Positions 1 to 6,852 of a stretch of 16,066 nucleotides of DNA are shown here, in pieces. A program made the translations under genes and the position numbers. Numbering within the stretch: position 1 is the stretch's first letter; the number at the start of each line of letters is the position of its first letter. The notes beneath the pieces were generated by a model. That model was not told the origin of the DNA, searched no databases, and saw only the letters and a program-made list of their open reading frames with translations. Origin of the DNA: DAOMFM01 sp035429825 (GTDB lineage: Bacteria; Acidobacteriota; Blastocatellia; UBA7656; JADIYM01). Location of the stretch: positions 1-16,066 of the forward strand of contig JBGAKX010000099.1 of NCBI GenBank assembly GCA_044224215.1, given 5' to 3'.

Positions 1-53
1 GTGCTTCGGAACACGTGCTGCGGTGGTCGCATGACAGTTAATTTGACTCCGGA

Positions 54-116
54 GCACCCCGCAGGGGTGCGCGACAATAGCCGGGGGTCAAGGAGCGTAG
101 CGACGACGACCCCCGG
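54..116. repeat. Nested hairpins, REP-like intergenic element
   Basis: Two adjacent inverted repeats fill this gene-free stretch. The first has 7-bp arms GCACCCC (54-60) and GGGGTGC (64-70) around a 3-nt loop. The second has 9-bp arms CCGGGGGTC (81-89) and GACCCCCGG (108-116) around an 18-nt loop containing GGAGCGTAGCGACG. A large G/C stem with a conserved-looking loop between genes is the style of dispersed REP-type elements. Only one copy is visible here, so the repeat status is inference. I see no gene or promoter in 1-53. Confidence 0.4.
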
Positions 117-135
117 TACGTCCAAAGAGCGCTCA

Positions 136-152
136 GGACCCTGAAAGGGTCC
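136..152 (-). terminator. Hairpin just after pgl stop
   Basis: A perfect 7-bp stem, GGACCCT (136-142) and AGGGTCC (146-152) with a GAA loop, begins 2 nt past the pgl stop codon. In the direction of transcription the stem is not followed by a clear U-run. It could be a weak terminator or a 3'-end-protecting hairpin for the gntK-tkt-pgl transcript. The larger hairpins at 54-116 lie further downstream on the same transcript. Confidence 0.35.
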
Positions 153-154
153 GC

Positions 155-919
155 CTACCCCAGCCCCGCCGCCGCGGCTTCGTCGAGCAGCCAGCGCAGC
201 GCGCCGCTCTTTGGCTTCACCGTTTGGGACGGCAACCGATCCGGCTCGTACGGTCCGCGGATCACCTGCGGAACGACGTCGACCTTTGACGCGCCGGCGA
301 CGAGAAACTGGACCTCCGCCGCGTTGTCGAACACCTTGGGCGTCATCGTGATCCGGTTGCTCTTGAACTTCTCGACCCACACAGCGACGACGATCTTCTC
401 GTGCTCGTGCATTGCCGTCGTCCCCGGGAACATCGACGCCGTATGCCCGTCGTCGCCAAGCCCCAGGTGCATCAGGTCGAACCGCGGCGCGTCGTCAGGG
501 CCAATTCCAAACGCCGCCCGGACCGCCGCCGCATACTGATCCGCGACCTCGTCGGGCGTGCCGTTCTCGGTCTCGACACGATGCACGTTTGCCGCAGGGA
601 TCGGGACGTGCGTCAACAGCGCCTCGTTCGTCATCCGGAAGTTGCTGTCCGCGTGGTCCTTTGGGACGAACCGCTCGTCGCCCCAGAACAGGTGCGTCCG
701 GCTCCAGTCCACGCGGTCTCGCCACGCGTCGGTCGACAGCAGCTCGAACAGCGCCTTGGGCGTCGACCCTCCCGAAAGCGCCGCCATGAACCGGCCGCGC
801 GCGGCAATCGCGGCGTCGGCGAGCGCGACAAAGCGCGTCGCAGCCTCGACGTTCAACGCATTCTTGTCGGCACAGATGATGATGTCCGGACTTCCAACCG
901 CCAGATCTTCGCTCGCCAT
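155..919 (-). CDS. pgl: 6-phosphogluconolactonase (SugarP isomerase/DevB type)
   Basis: Hydrolyses 6-phosphoglucono-1,5-lactone to 6-phosphogluconate, the second step of the oxidative pentose phosphate pathway, in the cytoplasm. The 254-residue protein has the usual length for the family. It shows the family blocks in order: LSGGSTPKALFELL near residue 48, FWGDERFVP near 78, and GLGDDGHTASMFPG near 155 (active-site region), then RITMTPKVFDNA near 190. The ATG at 919 has AGGAG at 929-933, 9 nt upstream, which fixes the start. It is the last gene of a minus-strand unit with tkt (61-bp gap) and gluconokinase. Its product and that of gluconokinase are the same metabolite. No zwf or gnd lies in the window. 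Family assignment is secure; no oddities seen. Confidence 0.95.
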   Translation of the reverse strand: MASEDLAVGSPDIIICADKNALNVEAATRFVALADAAIAARGRFMAALSGGSTPKALFELLSTDAWRDRVDWSRTHLFWGDERFVPKDHADSNFRMTNEALLTHVPIPAANVHRVETENGTPDEVADQYAAAVRAAFGIGPDDAPRFDLMHLGLGDDGHTASMFPGTTAMHEHEKIVVAVWVEKFKSNRITMTPKVFDNAAEVQFLVAGASKVDVVPQVIRGPYEPDRLPSQTVKPKSGALRWLLDEAAAAGLG

Positions 920-980
920 GGTCGCACTCTCCTCTGATTATGGCGCGCGGCGCCTCATCCGCGCCGCGCAGCCTCGTGGA

Positions 981-3008
981 CTATGAACCCGCCAGACACG
1001 CGCGAACGCGCGCCGCGATCGCCTCGGGCGTGAACCCGAACTCCTTCATCAACGTCTCGTAGGGAGCCGAAGCCCCAAATCGCGTCATGCACACCACGCT
1101 TCCCTGCCTCCCGACGTACCGGTCCCACCCCTGCGACACCCCTGCCTCGACCGCAACGCGCGCGGTCACCGCCGGCGGAAGGACGCCGTCGCGGTACTCG
1201 GACGTCTGCGCCTCGAACAACTCCCACGACGGCATGCTCACGACCCGGGTTGCGACACCGCCGGACTCGAGCTCGGCCGCAGCGGCGACCGCGATCGAAA
1301 CCTCCGAGCCCGTCGCGATGAGGATCGCCGCAGGAGCGCCCGACGACGCCTCTTTCAGAACATATCCGCCGCGCGCGAGTCCCGACGCGGCGCCGTACAC
1401 CGAGCGGTCCAGCGTCGGGACCTTCTGTCGCGTCAACACGAGCGCGACGGGCCCATGCGCGTGCGCCGTCGCGACACGCCAGGCCTCGGCAGTCTCGTTT
1501 GCATCCGCCGGCCGGATCACGGTCAGGCCCGGGATCGACCGCAACGACGCGAGCTGCTCGACCGGCTGGTGCGTCGGTCCGTCCTCTCCGAGCCCGATCG
1601 AGTCGTGCGTGTAGACGTAGATCGTGTGCTGCTCCATCAGGGAGGCAAGCCGGATGGGCGGCCGCATGTATTCCGAGAAGATAAGGAACGTTGCGCCGTA
1701 CGGGATGATCGCGCGCGACAGCGCCATGCCGTTCATCACCGAGCCCATCGCGTGCTCGCGCACGCCGAAATGCATGTTGCGGCCCTCATAGCTTCCCGGC
1801 TGGAAGTGGCCGAGCCCGTCGACGATCGTGTTCGTCGAAGGCGACAGGTCGGCCGATCCGCCCATCAGCTGCGGCACGCGACGGGCGATCGCCGTCAACA
1901 CCTTGCCCGACGCGGCGCGCGTTGCCATGTCGTCGCCAACCGCAAACACCGGAATATCGTGGTCCCATCCGTCGGGCAATGTGCCGGCAAGCCGCGCGCG
2001 CAATTCACTCGCTTCCGCCTCGTGCGCCGACCGGTAGGAATCGAACGCCTGCTCCCATTCGGCTTCCCATTGCTGGCCGCGCCCCACAGCCTCCCTGAAT
2101 CGGGCGAGCGCCGCGTCGGGGACAAGGAACGCCGGCTCGATGGGCCAGTCGAGGTGCTCCTTGGTGCGCCGTACCTCGTCGGGACCGAGCGGCTCGCCGT
2201 GCGCCTTTGCCGTGTCCTGGCGGTTCGGGCTCCCGAAACCGATGTGCGTCCTCGCAACGATCAGGCTGGGGCGTCCGGTATCGGCGCGTGCCTCGGCGAG
2301 CGCGGCCTCGACTTCGCCGAGGTTGTTGCCGTCGACACGCAATACCTGCCAGTCGTAGCCCTGGAACCGGGTGCCGACGTCCTCGGTAAACGCGAGGCTG
2401 GTGTTGCCCTCGATCGAGATGTGATTGTCGTCATAGAGGACGATCAGCTTGCCGAGTTTCAGGTGACCTGCAAGCGAAGCGGACTCGCTGGCGACGCCTT
2501 CCATCATGTCGCCGTCGCTCGCGATCGCGTACGTGTGATAATTGACGATCGTGTGGCCCGGTCGATTGAAGCGGGCGGCGAGATGCGCCTCGGCGATCGC
2601 CATTCCGACCGCGTTCGCGAATCCCTGGCCGAGCGGACCGGTCGTCGTCTCGACGCCGGGAGTCAGACCGTGTTCGGGATGGCCCGGCGTGAGGCTCCCC
2701 CACTGCCGAAACTGCTGAAGCTGTTCGAGCGGTAGGTCGTACCCGGTCAGGTAGAGCAGCGCGTACAGCAGCATGCTGCCGTGTCCGGCGCTGAGCACGA
2801 ACCGGTCCCGGTTTGGCCACGCAGGGTTTCGCGGGTTGAAACGCAAGAACCGCGTCCATAACACGTACGCCATCGCCGCCGCGCCCATCGGCATGCCGGG
2901 GTGGCCCGAGTTCGCCTTCTGAACGCCGTCGACCGCCAGAAAACGGATCGTGTTGATGCTCAGCTGATCGATGTCCTGCTCGTGCGCTGCTTCGGGGCGT
3001 GATACCAC
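981..3008 (-). CDS. tkt: Transketolase
   Basis: A cytoplasmic thiamine-diphosphate enzyme that moves two-carbon ketol units between sugar phosphates, linking the non-oxidative pentose phosphate pathway to glycolysis. The 675 residues match the full-length bacterial enzyme. The pyrophosphate-binding domain starts with SGHPGMPMGAA (His36). The thiamine-binding stretch is SDGDMMEG (164-171), followed by the D-D-N-H-I-S-I-E-G run. The middle pyrimidine-binding domain carries GGSADLSPS and FGVREHAMG, in which Glu418 is the expected cofactor-activating glutamate. The C-terminal domain is complete. The start is GTG at 3008, supported by GGAGAA at 3016-3021, 7 nt upstream. It lies 36 bp after gluconokinase and 61 bp before pgl, consistent with one transcript. 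Confidence 0.96.
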   Translation of the reverse strand: MVSRPEAAHEQDIDQLSINTIRFLAVDGVQKANSGHPGMPMGAAAMAYVLWTRFLRFNPRNPAWPNRDRFVLSAGHGSMLLYALLYLTGYDLPLEQLQQFRQWGSLTPGHPEHGLTPGVETTTGPLGQGFANAVGMAIAEAHLAARFNRPGHTIVNYHTYAIASDGDMMEGVASESASLAGHLKLGKLIVLYDDNHISIEGNTSLAFTEDVGTRFQGYDWQVLRVDGNNLGEVEAALAEARADTGRPSLIVARTHIGFGSPNRQDTAKAHGEPLGPDEVRRTKEHLDWPIEPAFLVPDAALARFREAVGRGQQWEAEWEQAFDSYRSAHEAEASELRARLAGTLPDGWDHDIPVFAVGDDMATRAASGKVLTAIARRVPQLMGGSADLSPSTNTIVDGLGHFQPGSYEGRNMHFGVREHAMGSVMNGMALSRAIIPYGATFLIFSEYMRPPIRLASLMEQHTIYVYTHDSIGLGEDGPTHQPVEQLASLRSIPGLTVIRPADANETAEAWRVATAHAHGPVALVLTRQKVPTLDRSVYGAASGLARGGYVLKEASSGAPAAILIATGSEVSIAVAAAAELESGGVATRVVSMPSWELFEAQTSEYRDGVLPPAVTARVAVEAGVSQGWDRYVGRQGSVVCMTRFGASAPYETLMKEFGFTPEAIAARVRACLAGS

Positions 3009-3044
3009 GGATGTCTTCTCCAGATTGGGGTAGGAACTGTCGGC

Positions 3045-4496
3045 CTAGTGCGTCAGGACGATCGTCCGGTAGAGCGCCTGCTGTCGGTCGACCGCCGTGC
3101 GGTACCGCTCGTGTCGCGCCGGGTCGGGCGCGAATTCGGCGCCGGTTCCCGCCTGGACGTCGGCAACATCGCCGATGGCGCCGATCCGTTCGAGTGCGAG
3201 CAGCGCCGCGCCACGGCACGATGGCTCGGGCTCCGTCGAAAGGCGGACGGTCCGGCCGAGTACATCCGCAATGATCGCCGCCCACGCCGGGCTCGAGACC
3301 AACGCGCCACCCGAGCCGATGACTTCGGACCCGGGCGGAACGACGCTCGACAAGTGATCTGCAATGAGCTTGAGTCGGTAGGCCACGGATTCTAGCGTAG
3401 CCCGCAAGATATCAACAGGCCGGCTGTTCAGCGCGAGCCCGCTGATCGTCATCCGGGCGCCCGCCGCCCAGCCGGGAGAGCGTTCGCCACCCGGAAACGG
3501 CAGGATCGTCAGTCCGTGAGTGTCCGGATCGAGCGCCGCGATTGCGGCGTCGCCCGTCGATTCGCCGTGCGATCCAAGCAGGTCCCGAAGCCACGCAAGC
3601 ATCCCGCCTCCCTCGTTGAGCGCTCCGCCGACGATCGAGCGTCGGTTGTCGACCGAGTAGCGCCACAGACCCGCTCCGCCGACGGCCGCGCCCGCATCGA
3701 CGACCACGCGCAGTGCCGCGGACGTACCGATCGTGAGCCCGATCTGTTCGCGGCGCGCGCACCCGCTGCCGATGTTCGCGCAGGCGCCGTCGCCGAACGC
3801 GGGAAGCCACGGAGTCGCCGCAAGTGCGGGCCATCGTGCGGCCCATGAGTCACCGAGACCCGCAACCGGCGCGTCCGACACGACAGGCAGCCGCGCACGA
3901 TCGACGCCAATGGCCGCGCAGAGTTCCACATCCCATTGCGACGTTGCCTGATCGAACAACCCGGTCGCCGACGCCATCGACAGGCTGCACCTCGGTTCAC
4001 CGAACAGGGCAAGAAACAGGTACTCGGCAAACGACATCCATCGATCGACGCGCGCAAACGTTTCTGGCTGGCGCGTGGCGATGAAGTGGAGTTTTGCCGG
4101 CAGGTAGCTCGCGTGGAGCGGCGCTCCGGTGCGCGCGTGAACGGCGGCACCGTCGAGGGATTCGCGCAACACGCGCGCGCTCGCGTCTGCGCGGGTGTCC
4201 GCCCATGTGAGCAAGGGCGTTACGGCGCGACGCGAACTATCGACGCCGACAAGGCTGTGCCAGAAACACGACACGCCCACGACGTCAACGGCGACGTTCG
4301 CGGCGAGCGCACGATCGACGCATCCCGTAACGAGTGCGACGAGCGCGTCGGCATCGACGACCGCACTTCCGTCCGGGCGTATCTCGAGCGCGTAGGGACT
4401 GCGAGCGGCGGAACCGCCGACTTCGCTCCCCGCCGTGTCGTACACGGCCGCCCGCACGGACGACGACCCGACGTCGATCGCAAGCGCGCATGTCAT
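3045..4496 (-). CDS. gntK: FGGY-family gluconokinase
   Basis: Probably phosphorylates D-gluconate to 6-phosphogluconate with ATP in the cytoplasm. The 483-residue protein has the FGGY sugar-kinase architecture. The N-terminal lobe opens with the phosphate-binding A-I-D-V-G-S-S-S-V-R (residues 6-15). The run TGAPLHASYLPAKLHF is the hallmark that, within FGGY kinases, points to gluconate rather than xylulose or glycerol. The C-terminal lobe has LTIGTSAALR and the ATP-site GSGGALVSSPAW. The ATG at 4496 is preceded by GAGGG. Placement ahead of tkt and pgl supports a gluconate/pentose-phosphate role, since kinase and lactonase converge on one product. A 14-bp palindrome at 4524-4569 lies upstream. 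Family is certain; gluconate specificity is likely but rests on motif and context. Confidence 0.87.
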   Translation of the reverse strand: MTCALAIDVGSSSVRAAVYDTAGSEVGGSAARSPYALEIRPDGSAVVDADALVALVTGCVDRALAANVAVDVVGVSCFWHSLVGVDSSRRAVTPLLTWADTRADASARVLRESLDGAAVHARTGAPLHASYLPAKLHFIATRQPETFARVDRWMSFAEYLFLALFGEPRCSLSMASATGLFDQATSQWDVELCAAIGVDRARLPVVSDAPVAGLGDSWAARWPALAATPWLPAFGDGACANIGSGCARREQIGLTIGTSAALRVVVDAGAAVGGAGLWRYSVDNRRSIVGGALNEGGGMLAWLRDLLGSHGESTGDAAIAALDPDTHGLTILPFPGGERSPGWAAGARMTISGLALNSRPVDILRATLESVAYRLKLIADHLSSVVPPGSEVIGSGGALVSSPAWAAIIADVLGRTVRLSTEPEPSCRGAALLALERIGAIGDVADVQAGTGAEFAPDPARHERYRTAVDRQQALYRTIVLTH

Positions 4497-4523
4497 GCGT
4501 GGCCCTCGCGGGCGCGCAAGCGG

Positions 4524-4569
4524 CGCGGATGAACACGGCGATGCGCTCGGCGGCTCGTGTTCATCCGCG
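4524..4569. promoter_or_regulatory. Perfect 14-bp inverted repeat upstream of gntK
   Basis: Arms CGCGGATGAACACG (4524-4537) and CGTGTTCATCCGCG (4556-4569) match perfectly around an 18-nt loop. The element lies between the stop of the upstream exported-protein gene (4578-4580) and the gntK start (4496). No U-run follows on the minus strand, so it is not a standard intrinsic terminator. The right arm also overlaps a second small palindrome, TTCATC-CGC-GATGAA (4560-4574), so alternative pairings are possible. It may be an operator, an attenuator or a processing hairpin; the sequence does not decide. Confidence 0.55.
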
Positions 4570-4577
4570 ATGAATGG

Positions 4578-6077
4578 CTACCTGGGCCGCGTGTAGCTGA
4601 ATGGCGCCGACACGGAACCCGTTGCGTTGACGACGGTGATCGAGACTGTCTCGCCGGGCGAGATCGACCCGCCGCCAGTCTTCGACACCAGCTTCGTCGT
4701 AGGCGCCTTCTTGTTGTTCTTGGTATCGGTGAGCGTCACGCCGTTCACCTGGATGCGCGCTCCGGGCTCGAAGCTCCCACCCACGACCGTCAGCTTGGTG
4801 TTCTTGACGCTGGCGCTCGCGATGGACGGAACCAGTCCTTCCGGCGCGTTAAGCGTCGTGAAGAATGCGACGTTCGTCGCGTCGACGCCCGCCGACGCGA
4901 CGAATACGATCTTGCCGTCGTCGTTGACGATGTGCGTCGGAAGGTTCGCGGCGATCGCGAACAGACCGAATACGCCGCTCACGTCGCCGGGGGCCGGATC
5001 GCCCTGAAGCACCAGCGCCGTCACCGCTCCCGTGAACCGGTCGCGCGAGAAGAGTCCGGCGCCGTGTCCGTCGCCATTCGATATCGGCGCAAGAAAGAAG
5101 AGCGATCCCTCGCGATCGGCGCCCATGCCGACGTTGAACCCGCCAAAGTTGATCGTGCCCGGTGTTCGTGGCGCAGGCATGCCGTTCGTCACAAACGTCG
5201 TCGTGCCGGTCAGCGTCACCATCCGGATTCCCGCCACCCCCGGCGCCATGAACGAAATCTCGCCGTCGTCGTTGTCCGCGATCGTGATGTTCGGATTTGC
5301 CGTAACGGTCGGGTCGGCGAGCGAGAGGTTTCCGGCGAGACCGGTGAACAGCCCGCTCGTGCCTCCGTTGACCGTCGACGCAAAGACGACGAGACCGCTC
5401 GTGCTCGACGCGAGCGTCGATTGCGAGATTGCACCCCACGTTCCACCGGTTACGCTCGCGTCGCCCGTGGCGGCCACGAGGTCCTCGGCAACGGCGCTCT
5501 TCCAGCGCACGAGCGCCGTGGAACCACTGTCGGGCGTCGTTCCGAAACTGCACTGGAAATACACGCCGCCGAATCCATCGGCGGCGACCGCCAGACCGAC
5601 ACTCGTGATGACCCGGTCGCCCGGGATCTTTGCGCCAGTCCTTGCGACGAGCGACAGAACACCGAACGAGTACTTCAACACGGCGTCCATCCCGGGTCCG
5701 CCGCCGGTTCTCACCGTCAGAAACACGTTGCCGAGCCGGTCGCACGTATAGTGCCCGATGTCCTGGATCGTTCCGCCTCCCGGCGCAGGGGCCCCCACAC
5801 GCGTGACCGCGCGCAGGACGCCGCCCGACTCCGTGAAGATGCCGTATACGGACTGGCCGTTCAGGATGACGTCCGATCCAAAGACAATTGTCTCGCCCGA
5901 GATCGTCGGCAGTCCCTTCTCGATCGCCCGCTCGACGGTCGGAGCAAAGATGCCGCCACCCGGCGCCGACTCGCCGGTTGTCGCTACAGTGCGGGTCCGT
6001 GTCTGAGCCGACACCGCAAGCGCGCCAGCGAGAATGATGAAGCCGAGTCCGAGCAGCCTCTTGGAAATACTGAGCAT
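4578..6077 (-). CDS. Exported seven-repeat (propeller-like) protein with C-terminal TIG/IPT-like domain
   Basis: Function unknown; exported. From the ATG at 6077 the protein has 499 residues and begins with a signal peptide: basic MLSISKR, a hydrophobic core, likely cleavage after AVSA near residue 24. The body holds a repeat of roughly 45-60 residues whose start is marked by variants of TGxPAPGG, at about residues 35, 95, 148, 205, 255, 299 and 359. Each is followed by a strand-rich stretch with D-x-x-G and I-x-F patterns. Seven units suggest a beta-propeller. Residues about 405-499 (V-P-S-I-A-S-A-S ... G-G-S-F-E-P-G-A-R-I-Q-V-N-G) look like an IPT/TIG immunoglobulin-like domain. An in-frame ATG at 6107 exists, but the GGAAGGGG run between it and 6077 favours the later start. 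It lies 52 bp after the adenosyltransferase gene, and cotranscription is possible. Confidence 0.8.
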   Translation of the reverse strand: MLSISKRLLGLGFIILAGALAVSAQTRTRTVATTGESAPGGGIFAPTVERAIEKGLPTISGETIVFGSDVILNGQSVYGIFTESGGVLRAVTRVGAPAPGGGTIQDIGHYTCDRLGNVFLTVRTGGGPGMDAVLKYSFGVLSLVARTGAKIPGDRVITSVGLAVAADGFGGVYFQCSFGTTPDSGSTALVRWKSAVAEDLVAATGDASVTGGTWGAISQSTLASSTSGLVVFASTVNGGTSGLFTGLAGNLSLADPTVTANPNITIADNDDGEISFMAPGVAGIRMVTLTGTTTFVTNGMPAPRTPGTINFGGFNVGMGADREGSLFFLAPISNGDGHGAGLFSRDRFTGAVTALVLQGDPAPGDVSGVFGLFAIAANLPTHIVNDDGKIVFVASAGVDATNVAFFTTLNAPEGLVPSIASASVKNTKLTVVGGSFEPGARIQVNGVTLTDTKNNKKAPTTKLVSKTGGGSISPGETVSITVVNATGSVSAPFSYTRPR

Positions 6078-6129
6078 TGTTCGTCCGCCCCTTCCTTGAT
6101 CGTTCATGAGCCCAGGTACCGGGGGCCTG

Positions 6130-6702
6130 CTACCAGGCGCGCGACCACTTGGGGCCGCCGCCCGTTCGCAAGGATGAGTCTATTCCCGCACGAACCTCGA
6201 GCAGCCGTCCGAGAAGCCACAGAAGGTCCGAGAGCCGGTTCATGTATGCAAGCACGTTGTCGGCGGCGAGCAGCCCGTCGTCCGCGAGTCGGACGATGTG
6301 ACGCTCTGCGCGCCTGCAAACGGTTCGCGCGACGTCGAACGCAGCCGCGGCCGAATGTTCGCCGGGCAGCGCCCAATCGCCAAAGATCCCGTCCGTCGCC
6401 TCGATGCGGGCCACGTGCGCGTCGAGCGCCGCCACCATCTCGTTCGTGACGGGCATGTCGCCGTGCTTCCGGGCCGCCGGGTCCGTCGCGATGGCGGCGC
6501 CTACCGCGAACAGCTCGCGCTGAATCGTCTTTGCGATCCCGCACACCTCTTCGTCATCGGCGATCGAGCGGGCAAAACCGAGCGCCGCGCCGAGTTCGTC
6601 GACGGTGCCGTACGCCTCGACCCTCAGGTCCGCCTTTGAGACGCGGGCGCCCCCGATCAGGCCGGTCGTGCCGGCATCACCCTTCTTTGTCGCGATACTC
6701 AT
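6130..6702 (-). CDS. PduO-type cob(I)alamin adenosyltransferase
   Basis: Transfers the adenosyl group of ATP to cob(I)alamin, giving adenosylcobalamin, in the cytoplasm. The 190-residue protein has the family layout: the N-terminal ATP-binding motif TKKGDAGTTGL (residues 5-15), R-V-E-A-Y-G-T-V-D-E-L-G-A near 27-39, then a helical bundle with ARTVCRRAER and the C-terminal YMNRLSDLLWLLGR. I place the start at ATG 6702 because family members begin a few residues before TKxGDxGTT. The frame stays open upstream to 6768, but that extension would overlap the putative promoter. GGTGG precedes the ATG closely. No cobalamin-dependent enzyme or other cobalamin gene is nearby, so the adenosylcobalamin user is elsewhere. 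It is divergent from the Nudix gene. Confidence 0.92.
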   Translation of the reverse strand: MSIATKKGDAGTTGLIGGARVSKADLRVEAYGTVDELGAALGFARSIADDEEVCGIAKTIQRELFAVGAAIATDPAARKHGDMPVTNEMVAALDAHVARIEATDGIFGDWALPGEHSAAAAFDVARTVCRRAERHIVRLADDGLLAADNVLAYMNRLSDLLWLLGRLLEVRAGIDSSLRTGGGPKWSRAW

Positions 6703-6738
6703 AGTGCCCACCAAATCCGCAAACAACGCTAGAGAGAG

Positions 6739-6768
6739 ACGATAGACTGCGCGTGATACGAGGGTCAA
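6739..6768 (-). promoter_or_regulatory. Candidate sigma-70-type promoter for the adenosyltransferase gene
   Basis: Reading the minus strand, TTGACC (6763-6768) and TATCGT (6739-6744) are separated by 18 nt. This would start transcription about 30 nt before the ATG at 6702. The -35 box is good and the -10 box moderate (4 of 6). Prediction from consensus only. Confidence 0.45.
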
Positions 6769-6792
6769 CCGGTTTCATGCCGGCCTCCGGAC

Positions 6793-6811
6793 CGCGACAT
6801 GACGCGACATG
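6793..6811. repeat. Two direct copies of CGCGACATG with 10-bp period
   Basis: CGCGACATG occurs at 6793-6801 and again at 6803-6811, exactly one helical turn apart. The pair directly abuts the putative -35 box (6813) of the Nudix gene. A helically phased pair beside a promoter is a typical layout for a regulator site, but two 9-mers in GC-rich DNA could be chance. Confidence 0.35.
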
Positions 6812-6812
6812 T

Positions 6813-6850
6813 TTGGAATTCTGAGCCAGTTCCGTATACTCCCCGGAACT
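6813..6850 (+). promoter_or_regulatory. Candidate promoter with overlapping 7-bp palindrome before the Nudix gene
   Basis: TTGGAA (6813-6818), a 16-nt spacer and TATACT (6835-6840) form a sigma-70-like promoter. Transcription would start near 6846-6848, only a few nt before the ATG at 6853, so the mRNA would be almost leaderless. A perfect inverted repeat, AGTTCCG (6828-6834) and CGGAACT (6844-6850), brackets the -10 box. A dimeric repressor bound there would block transcription. Boxes and palindrome are seen directly; function is inferred. Confidence 0.45.
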
Positions 6851-6852
6851 CG

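Noticed and set aside
1..154. A plus-strand open frame entering from the left edge
   Set aside because: One frame stays open to about 144 but crosses the GC hairpins and encodes no recognisable sequence.
1455..2735. A 426-codon plus-strand open frame
   Set aside because: Antisense shadow of transketolase with no recognisable domain.
4557..6449. A 630-codon plus-strand open frame
   Set aside because: It is antisense to the exported repeat protein and part of the adenosyltransferase. Its product is Arg/Asp/His-rich with no domain, the usual shadow of GC-rich coding DNA.
6703..6768. N-terminal extension of the adenosyltransferase
   Set aside because: The 22 extra residues overlap the predicted promoter and family members begin just before T-K-x-G-D.
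6799..6852. Earlier ATG start for the Nudix protein
   Set aside because: The added residues carry no domain similarity and the stretch contains the best promoter boxes and palindrome. Not fully excluded.
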